Positions 1-12,400 of a stretch of 64,000 nt of DNA are shown piece after piece. A program made the position numbers and the translations under genes. Origin of the DNA: Mycobacterium branderi (GTDB taxonomy: Bacteria; Actinomycetota; Actinomycetes; Mycobacteriales; Mycobacteriaceae); contig NZ_AP022606.1 of the NCBI RefSeq assembly GCF_010728725.1, forward strand, positions 3,224,001 through 3,288,000, in the 5' to 3' direction. The notes below the pieces were generated by a model. The model saw only the letters and a program-made list of their open reading frames with translations. It had not been told where the DNA came from and did not search any database. Positions within the stretch are counted from its first letter, which is position 1. Each line of letters begins with the position of its first letter.

Positions 1-470
1 GGCGTGGACCAGGCGGTGGTGATCACCCGCGAGGATCGCCCCGGCGACAAACGGCTGGTTGGCTACATCACCGGCACCGCGGACCCGGCCGGCACACGCG
101 AGAAGCTGTCCGAGCGGCTGCCAAGCTACATGGTGCCCGCCGCAGTGGTGGCGATCGAGACGCTGCCTTTGACGGTGAACGGCAAGCTCGACAAACGGGC
201 CCTGCCGGCCCCCGACTACAACCGCGGTGACTATCGCGCGCCGGCCAACGCGGTCGAGGAGATCCTCACCGGCATCTATGCCCGAGTTCTCGGGCTCGAG
301 CGGGTCGGGCGCGACGACTCCTTCTTCGAACTCGGCGGGGATTCGCTGTCCGCAATGCGTCTGGTTGCCGCAATCAACAAATCTCTGGGTGCCGGGCTTG
401 CGGTGCGTGCCGTGTTCGACGCGCCCACGGTCGCCCAGCTGGCGCTGCACATTGGTGACGGCGCGAGGCG
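1..470 (+). other. Partial NRPS module: A-domain C-terminus and T domain
   Basis: The A-domain tail carries the NGKLDKR motif with its conserved lysine near base 184. A T domain follows, with the phosphopantetheine motif GGDSL near 337-351. The substrate code lies upstream of the window, so specificity cannot be read. Confidence 0.88.
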
Positions 471-3400
471 GCTGGAGCCGTTGGCAGCTATGCCGCGACC
501 GGCGGTGGTGCCCTTGTCGTTTGCCCAATCCCGGCTCTGGGTTCTGGACCAGGTGCAGGGGCCGTCCCCGGCCTACAACATGACGACAGCATTGCGGCTG
601 CGGGGACCGCTGGATGTCGACGCCTTGGGTGACGCGCTACGCGATGCGGTGAGCCGCCACGAAAGCCTGCGGACAGTGTTTTCGGCGCGCGACGGAATAC
701 CCCAGCAGGTGGTCCTGCCTGTCGAGCAGGCCGATTTTGGCTGGGACGTCGTCGACGCCACCGGGTGGCCGGACAGCCGGCTGCAAGAGGCCATCGACGA
801 AACGGCACGGCACACCTTCGACTTGACCGCTGAAATTCCTTTGCGGGCGAGGCTTTTGCGTCTTGACGAGGATGAGCATGTGTTGGTGGCGGTGGTGCAC
901 CACATCGCCGCCGACGGCTGGTCGATCACTCCGCTGGTGCGTGATCTGGGTGCGGCCTATGCCAGCCGGCGGGCGGGCCGGGTGCCCGAGTGGGCGCCGT
1001 TGCCCGTGCAGTACGTCGACTACACGCTTTGGCAGCGCGCGCAATTCGGCGATCTGGACGACAGCGGGAGTCCGATCGCCGCACAGCTGGCCTACTGGCA
1101 GGACGTCCTGGCCGGCCTGCCGGAGCGGCTGCAGTTGCCCACCGATCGGCCCTATCCGCCGGTGGCCGATCACCGTGGCGCCGGCGTGGCGGTGGACTGG
1201 CCGGCCGAGTTGCAGCAGCGGGTGGCGCGGGTGGCCCGGGAGCACAATGCGACGAGCTTCATGGTGGTGCAGGCCGCGTTGGTCGTGCTGCTGGCCAAGC
1301 TCAGCGCGAGTCCTGATGTGGCGGTGGGTTTCCCGATCGCCGGGCGCCGCGACCCCGCCCTCGACGAGTTGGTCGGGTTTTTCGTCAACACGCTGGTGCT
1401 GCGGATCGACATGTCCGAAGACCGCAGTGTCGCTGAGCTTTTGGTTCAGGTGCGACAGCGCGCCCTGGCTGCCTACGAACACCAAGACGTGCCGTTCGAG
1501 GTGCTGGTCGAGCGGCTCAACCCCGCGCGAAGCCTGTCCCATCATCCGCTGGTGCAGGTGGCGTTGGCATGGCAGAACCAGCCGGCACAGCTGACCTTGG
1601 CCGATCTGGAGGCCACGCCGGTTCCTGTGGAAACCCGTTCTGCCCGCATGGATTTGGTGTTCTCCCTGACCGAGCGCTGGACCGAGGCCGGTGCGCCCGC
1701 CGGGATCGGCGGGGAGGTGGAGTTCCGAACTGACGCGTTCGGCGCGGCCAGCGTCGAGAAGCTGGCCGCGCGGCTGCGGCGTGTGCTGGAAGCCATCACC
1801 GCCGATCCGGGGGCGATGTGGTCGTCGGTGGATCTGCTCGACGAGAGGGAGCGTGCCCGGCTGGATGCGGTGGCCAACCGGGCGGTGCTGACCCGGCCCG
1901 AACCGTCGGCGCCGTCGATTCCCGAGTTGTTCGCAGCATGGGTGGCCCGCGCACCGGAGGCAGTGGCAATTCGCTGCCAAGGTCAGTCGATGACCTACCG
2001 CGAGCTCGACGAGGCGTCGAACCGGTTGGCGCACATGCTTGTTGCCGAAGGCGCGGGATCGGGGCAGTGTGTGGCACTGCTATTGTCGCGGTCCGTCGAG
2101 GCGGTCGTGGCGATCCTGGCGGTACTGAAAACCGGGGCAGCATATCTGCCGATCGACCCCACCGTGCCGGCGGCCCGCATCGGGTTCGTGGTTGGCGATG
2201 CCACACCGGTCGCCGCCGTCACCACCGCGGATTTGGCGGAACGGCTGGCCGGGTTCGACATGCCGGTCGTCGACGTCGACGACCCCTGCATTGGCGCGCA
2301 GCCCGCCACAGCACTGCCTGCGCCAGCCGCAGACGACATTGCCTACCTGATTTACACCTCGGGGACCACCGGAGTTCCGAAAGGCGTTGCGGTCACCCAC
2401 CGCAACGTCACCCGTTTGCTGGGGTCGTTGGATGCGGGTCTGCCGGCGACGGGGGTGTGGTTGCACGCTCACTCCCTGGCGTTCGACGTGTCGGTGTGGG
2501 AGATCTTTGGCGCGTTGTTGCGTGGCGGTCGGGTGGTGGTGGCGCCCGAGGCGGTGACCGGTTCCCCGGAAGAGTTGCGCGCCCTGCTGATTGACGAACA
2601 GGTCGACGTGCTGACGCAGACTCCGTCGGCCCTGCACGTGCTTTCGCCTGAGGACTTCGACTCCGTGGCACTGGTGACGGTCGGTGAGGCATGTTCGGCC
2701 GAGGTGGTGGACCGGTGGGCGTCGGGGCGGTTGATGGTCAACGCCTACGGCCCCACGGAGACCACGATGTGTGTCGCGATCAGTGCCCCGCTGACGCCGG
2801 GGTCCGGGGCGCCGCCGATCGGTTCGCCGGTGCCGGGTGCGGCGTTGTTCGTGCTCGATGGCTGGCTGCGGCCGGCGCCGGTCGGTGTGGTCGGCGAGTT
2901 GTATGTGGCCGGCGCCGGGGTGACCGCCGGGTATGCGGGACGTAGTGCGTTGACGGCGTCGCGGTTCGTGGCGTGCCCGTTCGGCGGTGCGGGGGCGCGC
3001 ATGTATCGGACCGGCGATTTGGTGCGTTGGCGCGCAGATGGGCAGCTGGATTATCTGGGCCGCGTCGACGAGCAGGTCAAGATCCGCGGTTATCGCATCG
3101 AGCTGGGCGAAATCCAGGCCGCGCTAATCGCTTTGGACGGCGTCGAGCAGGCGGCGGTGATCGCGCGCGAGGACCGCCCGGGTGACAAGCGCCTGGTCGG
3201 CTACATCACCGGCACCGCCGACCCGACCGACATCCGCGCCCAACTCGGTGAGCGGCTGCCGGCGTACATGGTGCCGGTCGCGATCATGGCGCTGGACAGT
3301 TGGCCGTTGACACCCAACGGCAAACTCGACACCCGCGCCCTGCCGGCCCCCGAATACACCACCGGCGACCGGTACCGCGCCCCGGCCACGATGGTCGAGG

Positions 3401-6400
3401 AGGTCCTGGCCGGCATTTACGCCCGAGTGCTCGGGCTGGAGCGCGTCGGCGTCGACGACTCCTTCTTCGATTTGGGCGGGGACAGCATCTCGGCGATGCA
3501 GGTGGTGGCGCGAGCGCGGGCCGCGGGTCTGCTGTTCCGGCCGCGCGATGTGTTCGTCGAGCAGACTGTGGCCCACCTGGCACGGGTGGCCGACACAGCC
3601 GGTGCCGGCGGCCCGGTCGACGAGGGCGTAGGCGAGGTCATCCCAACCCCGATCATGCGCTGGCTGAACAGCATTGACGGCCCGGTGGATCAGTTCAATC
3701 AAACCGTGCTGATCCAGGCCCCGCCAGACGCATGCGAAGCGGATGCAGTGCTGCTGTTGCAGGCGTTGCTGGATCGGCACGCCATGCTGCGCGCGCGCAT
3801 CGACGACGGCGGCTGGGTGCTGACAGTGCCCGAGGCCGGATCGGTGGACGCACACGCTTGCCTGCACACCGTCGACGCATTGTCCGACGAGGGGCTCGTC
3901 GAGGCGCGGTCGCGTTTGAACCCTTCCGCCGGGGTGATGCTCAGCGCGCTGTGGGTGGCCTCGACGAGCCAGCTGGCATTGATCGTTCACCACCTGGCAG
4001 TCGACGGGGTGTCGTGGCGAATTCTGTTGGGAGACCTGAACATTGCGTGGGCCCAGCATCGCAGTGGGAAACCGGTGGCGCTGCCGGCCAGCGGAACGTC
4101 ATTTGCCAGGTGGGCGAAGCTTCTCAGCGAGCACGCCCACGCTCCGGACGTCGTCGCCCACGCGGAAGTCTGGAAACAGGTGGTGGCGACCCCGCCGGCA
4201 CTGCCAGCGGTTCAGCCGGACGTGGATACCTATGCGAGCGCCGGCCATCTGTCAGTCTCGCTGGATGCCCAGACGACAACGATGCTGCTCGGTGACGTAG
4301 CGGCGGCGTTTCACGCCGGGGTGCAGGACATCCTGCTGATCGCATTCGGGTTGGCGTTGACGGAGTTTCTGGGCACTGGTGACGCACCGATCGGCATCGA
4401 CGTCGAGGGCCATGGCCGCCACGAAGATCTGGCACCCGACGTCGACCTGTCGCGCACCGTCGGGTGGTTCACCACCAAGTACCCGGTGGCGCTGAAACTG
4501 GGCGGACTGCGCTGGAGCCAAGTGATCGCCGGTGAGGCGGCGCTCGGGGCGGTGATCAAAGACGCCAAAGAGCAACTGCACGCTCTCCCGGACGGCCTGA
4601 CCTACGGCGTGCTGCGTTATCTGAACAGCGATGTCGACCTGGCGCAGCCCGAGCCGCCGATAGGATTCAACTACTTCGGGCGTCTTGGCGCCGGTATCGC
4701 CTCCCGCGAAGTTTGGCGGATCTGCCAGGAAGGCCTGTTGTTCGCGGGCTCGAGCGCGGCGATACCGATGCCGTTGGCGCATACCGTGGAGCTCAACGCG
4801 GGCACCGTCGATACCGACGCCGGCCCGCACCTGCACGCCGACTTAGCTTGGGCGCCATCGTGTTTCACTGAAACTCAGGCCAGCCGGCTGAGCCGGCTGT
4901 GGGTCGACGCCCTGTCCGGAATCTGTGCGCACGTGCGGGCCGGTGGCGGCGGCCTCACCCCGTCGGATATCGCCCCGGCCCGCCTGAGCCAGCCGCAGAT
5001 CGACGAGCTCGAGCGCCACTATCCCATCGTGGACGTATTACCGCTGACGCCCTTGCAGCAGGGCCTGCTCTTTCACGCCCGCAGTGGGCACGACCGCGAT
5101 CTCTATGCGGTGCAACTGGATATCACCTTGAGCGGCCGGCTCGATCATCAACGGCTACGCGATGCGGTGCACGCGGTGATCAACCGCCATCCGCAACTGG
5201 CGGCCCGATTCTGCGAACAGTTCGACCCGCCGGTGCAGCTCATCCCGGCCAATCCCGAAGCCCCTTGGCGATACGTCGATCTTGAGAATAACGCCGCCCC
5301 CGACGAACAAATCGAACAGCTCTGCGCCGCCGAACGCGCCGCGGTCTGCGACCTGGCCAATCCGCCGGCTTTTCGGGTCGCGTTGATCCGCACCGCGCCG
5401 GAACGGCACCGCTTCGTGCTGACCAATCACCACATCGTGCTCGATGGTTGGTCGCTGCCAATCCTGCTGCAGGAAATCTTTGCCGGCTATCACGGACAAC
5501 GGCTGCCCGCCGCGGTGCCATTCCGCAGGTTCATCACGTGGCTGGCCGAGCGTGACCATGAAGGTGCCCGCACTGCCTGGCGCGAAGTGCTGGCGGGATT
5601 TGACACCCCCACTCTGGTCGGCCCGCCGCAAAACCCAAAGCCGGCGCAGCGAGGCGTCCTCTCATATCGACTGCCCGAGAACATCACTGGCTCGCTCAAC
5701 GAACTGGCCCGCGCACACCACACCACGCTCAACACCGTGCTGCAGGCCGGCTGGGCGCAGCTGCTGACGTGGCTGACCGGCCAGCACGATGTCGCATTCG
5801 GCACCACGGTCTCCGGCCGGCCCGCCGAGGTGCCCGGCGCGGACTCGATGGTCGGTTTGCTGATCAACACGATACCGATGCGGGCGCGCATCACCGCCGA
5901 AACCACAACCGTCGAACTGCTCGACCAACTGCAGCGAGTCCACGCCAACACCCTTGAGCACCAACATCTATCGCTGAACGAGATTCACCGCATCACCGGC
6001 CACGACCAACTGTTCGACACCCTGATGGTGTTCGAGAACTACCCCATCGAAACCAGCGCAATGTCGGGGGTCGACGGGCCGGCCATCACCGGGTTCACCA
6101 GCCGCGAATCGACCGACTACCCGCTGACAATGCAAGCCATCCCCGGTCACGAACTTGGCCTGCGTGTCGAATACGACACCGAGGTGTTCGACCCCGAATA
6201 CATCGAATCACTCGTCGGCCGGTTGGAGCGGGTGCTGGCGGCGATGACCGCGAACCCGACCCGAGCGCTCTCGTCGATGGATCTGCTCGATGCTGACGAG
6301 CACGCCCGGCTGGACGGCTGGGGTAATCGGGCAGTGCTGAACCGGCCTACGTCCGGAGCGACGATTCCGGTGTTGTTCGCCGAACAGGTGACCCGCACAC

Positions 6401-9400
6401 CGGATGCGGTGGCACTGAGCTGCCAGGGTCGCTCGTTGACGTATCGGGAGCTGGATGAGGCCGCGAATCGGTTGGCGCACTTGCTCGCTGAGCGAGGTGT
6501 AGGTCCGGGCGAGCGGGTGGCGCTGCTGTTTACCCGATCGGCCGAGGCGGTCGTCGCAATTCTGGCGGTGCTCAAGTCCGGTGCGGCCTATCTGCCGATC
6601 GACCCAGCGGTACCGCCGGCCCGCATCCGGTTCATGATCGACGACGCCGAACCGATCGTCGCGATCACCACCGCTGAGCTCGCCGGGCGACTCGACGGCT
6701 GTGAGATACAGGTTGTCGATGTTGATGATGCTGGGCTTGGTGGGCAGCCTGTTACGGCGCTGCCGGCACCAGCGCCCGACGACCTCGCCCACATCATCTA
6801 CACATCGGGCACTACCGGTGTCCCTAAAGGCGTTGCCGTCACCCACCACAACGTCACCCGACTGTTCGACTCGTTCGACGCCGGCCTGCACCCACACGCC
6901 GGACAGGTGTGGACACAGTTCCATTCGTATGCGTTCGACTTTTCGGTGTGGGAGATCTGGGGCGCACTGTTCTTCGGTGGCCGGCTGGTGGTGGTCCCCG
7001 ATTCGGTGACACGCTCAGCAAAAGACTTCCACGACTTACTCGTCACAGAGCGCGTCAGCGTCCTGACGCAGACTCCGTCGGCGCTGAGTGCGTTGTCGCC
7101 GCAGGGTTTGGAGTCGGCGGCATTGGTGGTCGGAGCTGAGCCGTGTCCCACCGCATTGGTGGATCGCTGGGCGCCGGGGCGGGTGGTGCTCAACGTCTAC
7201 GGCCCCACCGAAACAACCGTGTTCGCAACGGCCAGTGTGCCATTGGCACCAGGGGCGGGGACGCCGCCGATCGGTTCATGCGTGCCAGGCGCGGCGTTGT
7301 TTGTGTTGGATGGGTGGTTGCGGCGGGTGCCGGTGGGGGTGGTGGGGGAGTTGTATGTGGCTGGTTTGGGGTGGGGGTTGGGTATTGGGGGCGGGCTGGG
7401 TTGTCTGCGGCTCGGTTTGTGGCGTGTCCGTTTGGTGGGGTTGGGCAGCGGATGTATCGCACGGGGGATTTGGTGCGGTGGCGTGGTGATGGGCAGTTGG
7501 AGTATGTGGGGCGGGTTGATGAGCAGGTCAAGGTTCGTGGGTATCGGATTGAGTTGGGGGGAGGTTCAGGCTGCGTTAAGTGGTTGTGCGGGGGTGGATT
7601 CGGCGGTGGTGGTGGTTCGTGAGGACCGTGCTGGTGATCGGCGGTTGGTGGGTTATTTCACTGGTGATGCGGATTCGGGTGGGTTGCGTGAGCAGTTGGC
7701 GGCGCGGTTGCCGGGGTGGATGGTGCCTGCGGCGGTGGTGGCCCTTGATGCGATCCCGTTGACGGTTAACGGCAAGCTTGATGTTCGGGCGTTGCCGGCG
7801 CCGGATTACCGTGGGCAGGTGTATCGGGCTCCGGCCGGCCCGACCGAGGAGATCTTGGCCGGTATCTACGCCCAGGTGCTCGGGCTCGACAGGGTCGGCG
7901 TCGACGACTCCTTCTTCGATTTGGGTGGGGACAGCATTTCGGCGATGCGTTTGGTGGCGGCGGTTAATGCTGTTTTGGGTGTTGATGTTTCGGTGCGTGT
8001 GGTGTTTGAGGCGCCGACGGTGGCGCGGTTGGTGCCGCGTCTTGGTGAGGGTGGGGGTGGGTTGGCGCCGTTGACGGCGGTGCAGCGGCCGGCGGTGGTG
8101 CCGTTGTCGTTTGCGCAGTCTCGGTTGTGGTTTGTCGATCAGTTGCAGGGGCCTTCGCCGGTTTACAACATGGCGGTGGTGTTGCGGCTGGTTGGGCGGG
8201 CTGATGTGGGGGCGTTGGGTGCGGCGTTGGCCGATGTGGTGGGTCGTCATGAGAGTTTGCGGACGGTGTTCCCGGTGGTTGGCGGTGTTGCCCGGCAGTT
8301 GGTGGTGCCGGTGGAGCGGGCTGATTTCGGTTGGCAGGTTGTTGATGCGACTGGGTGGCCGGTAGGCCGGTTGCAGGAGGCGGTCGAGGCGACGGCGGGG
8401 CATTGTTTTGATTTGGCTGTCGAGATTCCGTTGCGGGCGCGGCTTTTCCGTGTTGGCGATGACGAGCATGTGTTGGTGGCGGTGGTGCACCATATCGCTG
8501 CTGATGGGTGGTCGGTTACTCCGTTGGTGCGTGATTTGGGGGTGGCGTATGCCGCTCGGTGTGCGGGGCGGGCGCCGGGGTGGGCGCCGTTGGCGGTGCA
8601 GTATGCCGATTACACGTTGTGGCAGCGCGCCCAGTTCGGTGATTTGGATGATCCGGACAGTGTGATTGGTGCGCAGTTGGCGTATTGGCAGGATGCGTTG
8701 GCGGGTATGGCTGAACGTGTTGATCTGCCTACGGATCGGCCGTATCCGGCGGTGGCTGATCAGCGTGGTGCCCGGGTGGAGGTGGATTGGTCGGCGCAGT
8801 TGCAGCAGCGGGTGGCGCGGGTGGCCCGGGAGCACAATGCGACCAGTTTCATGGTGGTGCAGGCGGCGTTGGCGGTGTTGTTGGCCAAGCTGAGCGCGAG
8901 TTGCGATGTGGCGGTTGGTTTCCCGATTGCCGGGCGGCGTGATCCGGCTTTGGATGAGTTGGTCGGGTTTTTTGTCAATACGTTGGTGTTGCGGGTCGAT
9001 GTGGCCGGCGATCCGAGTGTTGCTGAGGTTTTGGGGCAGGTGCGGGCGCGCAGCCTGGCCGCTTATGAGCATCAGGATGTGCCGTTCGAGGTGTTGGTGG
9101 AGCGGCTCAATCCGGCTCGGAGCTTGGCGCATCATCCGCTGGTGCAGGTGATGTTGGGTTGGCAGAACGTGCCCGGGGGTGGCGGGGATGCTGTTGGCGG
9201 GTTGGCGTTGGGTGATATGCAGGTCAGCGAGGTGCCGATCGACACTCATACCGCCCGCATGGATCTGTCGTTTTCGTTGGCCGAACGTTTCACCGACTCC
9301 GGTGAGCCCGCCGGGATTTGCGGGATGGTGGAGTTTCGCACCGATGTGTTTGACGCCGCCAGTGTTCGGTTGTTGGTGGAGCGCTTGGAGCGGGTGCTGG

Positions 9401-12400
9401 CGGCGATGGCCGCGGACCCGACCCGAGCGCTCTCGTCGGTGGATGTGCTGGGTGAGGCTGAGCATGCCGGGTTGGATGTGGTGGGTAATCGGGCGGTGTT
9501 GAGCCGGCCGGTGACGGCGGTGTCGGTTCCGGTGTTGGTGGCCGAGCATGTGGTGCGCGCTCCGGAGGCGGTGGCGATCAGCTGTGGTGCGGTGTCGTTG
9601 ACGTATCGGGAGCTGGATGAGGCCGCGAATCGGTTGGCGCATCTGTTGGTTGGCCGTGGGGTGGGTGCGGGGCAGTGTGTGGCGCTGCTGTTGGAGCGCT
9701 CCGCGCAGGCGGTGGTGGCGATGCTGGCGGTGCTCAAGTCTGGTGCGGCTTATCTGCCGATCGATGCGGCATTGCCTGATGCGCGGGTCGAGTTCATGCT
9801 CAGCGATGCCGCGCCGGTCGCGGTGATCACCACGGCCGCGTTGGCGCAGCGGGTGGCCGGGTATGGGGTGGCGGTTGTCGATGTTGATGATGTTGGGCTT
9901 GGTGGGCAGCCTGTTACGGCGCTGCCGGCGCCGGGCGCCGACGATATTGCGTATCTGATTTACACCTCGGGCACGACCGGGGTGCCCAAAGGGGTGGCGG
10001 TCACCCACCGCAACCTGGCTCACTTGGCGCGGTCGATGCCCCCGGATCTGCCGGCGGCGCAGGTGTGGACGCAGTGTCATTCGTATGCGTTCGACTTTTC
10101 GGTGTGGGAGATCTGGGCTGCCCTGCTTGGCGGTCACCGGCTGGTGGTGGTGCCCGAGTCGGTGACAGCTTCTCCAGATGAGTTTCACGACTTGCTGATT
10201 GGTGAACAGGTCAATGTGTTGACGCAGACTCCGTCGGCGGTGGGTGCGTTGTCGCCGCAGGGTTTGGAGTCGGTGGCGTTGCTGCTCGGTGGTGAGCCGT
10301 GCCCGGCCGAGGTGGTCGATCGCTGGGCGCCGGGGCGGGTGGTGATCAACGCCTACGGGCCCACCGAGGCCACCGTGTATGCCTCGATGAGCACCCCGTT
10401 GCCGGTCGGCGCCGATGTGGTGCCCATCGGTGCGCCGGCATCGACCGCGGCGTTGTTTGTGTTGGATGGGTGGTTGCGGCGGGTGCCGGTGGGGGTGGTG
10501 GGGGAGTTGTATGTGGCTGGTTTGGGGGTGGGGGTTGGGTATTGGGGGCGGGCTGGGTTGTCTGCGGCTCGGTTTGTGGCGTGTCCGTTTGGTGGGGTTG
10601 GGCAGCGGATGTATCGCACGGGGGATTTGGTGCGGTGGCGTGGTGATGGGCAGTTGGAGTATGTGGGGCGGGTTGATGAGCAGGTCAAGGTTCGTGGGTA
10701 TCGGATTGAGTTGGGGGAGGTTCAGGCTGCGTTAAGTGGTTGTGCGGGGGTGGATTCGGCGGTGGTGGTGGTTCGTGAGGACCGTGCTGGTGATCGGCGG
10801 TTGGTGGGTTATTTCACTGGTGATGCGGATTCGGGTGGGTTGCGTGAGCAGTTGGCGGCGCGGTTGCCGGGGTGGATGGTGCCTGCGGCGGTGGTGGCCC
10901 TTGATGCGATCCCGTTGACGGTTAACGGCAAGCTTGATGTTCGGGCGTTGCCGGCGCCGGATTACCGTGGGCAGGTGTATCGGGCTCCGGCCGGCCCGAC
11001 CGAGGAGATCTTGGCCGGTATCTACGCCCAGGTGCTCGGGCTCGACAGGGTCGGCGTCGACGACTCCTTCTTCGATTTGGGTGGGGACAGCATTTCGGCG
11101 ATGCGTTTGGTGGCGGCGGTTAATGCTGTTTTGGGTGTTGATGTTTCGGTGCGTGTGGTGTTTGAGGCGCCGACGGTGGCGCGGTTGGTGCCGCGTCTTG
11201 GTGAGGGGTGGGGGTGGGTTGGCGCCGTTGACGGCGGTGCAGCGGCCGGCGGTGGTGCCGTTGTCGTTTGCGCAGTCTCGGTTGTGGTTTGTCGATCAGT
11301 TGCAGGGGCCTTCGCCGGTTTACAACATGGCGGTGGTGTTGCGGCTGGTTGGGCGGGCTGATGTGGGGGCGTTGGGTGCGGCGTTGGCCGATGTGGTGGG
11401 TCGTCATGAGAGTTTGCGGACGGTGTTCCCGGTGGTTGGCGGTGTTGCCCGGCAGTTGGTGGTGCCGGTGGAGCGGGCTGATTTCGGTTGGCAGGTTGTT
11501 GATGCGACTGGGTGGCCGGTAGGCCGGTTGCAGGAGGCGGTCGAGGCGACGGCGGGGCATTGTTTTGATTTGGCTGTCGAGATTCCGTTGCGGGCGCGGC
11601 TTTTCCGTGTTGGCGATGACGAGCATGTGTTGGTGGCGGTGGTGCACCATATCGCTGCTGATGGGTGGTCGGTTACTCCGTTGGTGCGTGATTTGGGGGT
11701 GGCGTATGCCGCTCGGTGTGCGGGGCGGGCGCCGGGGTGGGCGCCGTTGGCGGTGCAGTATGCCGATTACACGTTGTGGCAGCGCGCCCAGTTCGGTGAT
11801 TTGGATGATCCGGACAGTGTGATTGGTGCGCAGTTGGCGTATTGGCAGGATGCGTTGGCGGGTATGGCTGAACGTGTTGATCTGCCTACGGATCGGCCGT
11901 ATCCGGCGGTGGCTGATCAGCGTGGTGCCCGGGTGGAGGTGGATTGGTCGGCGCAGTTGCAGCAGCGGGTGGCGCGGGTGGCCCGGGAGCACAATGCGAC
12001 CAGTTTCATGGTGGTGCAGGCGGCGTTGGCGGTGTTGTTGGCCAAGCTGAGCGCGAGTTGCGATGTGGCGGTTGGTTTCCCGATTGCCGGGCGGCGTGAT
12101 CCGGCTTTGGATGAGTTGGTCGGGTTTTTTTTGTCAATACGTTGGTGTTGCGGGTCGATGTGGCCGGCGATCCGAGTGTTGCTGAGGTTTTGGGGCAGGT
12201 GCGGGCGCGCAGCCTGGCCGCTTATGAGCATCAGGATGTGCCGTTCGAGGTGTTGGTGGAGCGGCTCAATCCGGCTCGGAGCTTGGCGCATCATCCGCTG
12301 GTGCAGGTGATGTTGGGTTGGCAGAACGTGCCCGGGGGTGGCGGGGATGCTGTTGGCGGGTTGGCGTTGGGTGATATGCAGGTCAGCGAGGTGCCGATCG

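Noticed and set aside
7576..10188. 870-codon open frame on the minus strand inside NRPS gene 1
   Set aside because: It is antisense to conserved C, A and T domains. The residues are H, R, Q, T and P rich with no domain, and it exists because the GC-rich, C-depleted sense strand has few antisense stops. The same applies to the long antisense frames at 15832-18126, 31954-34710 and 34768-37407.
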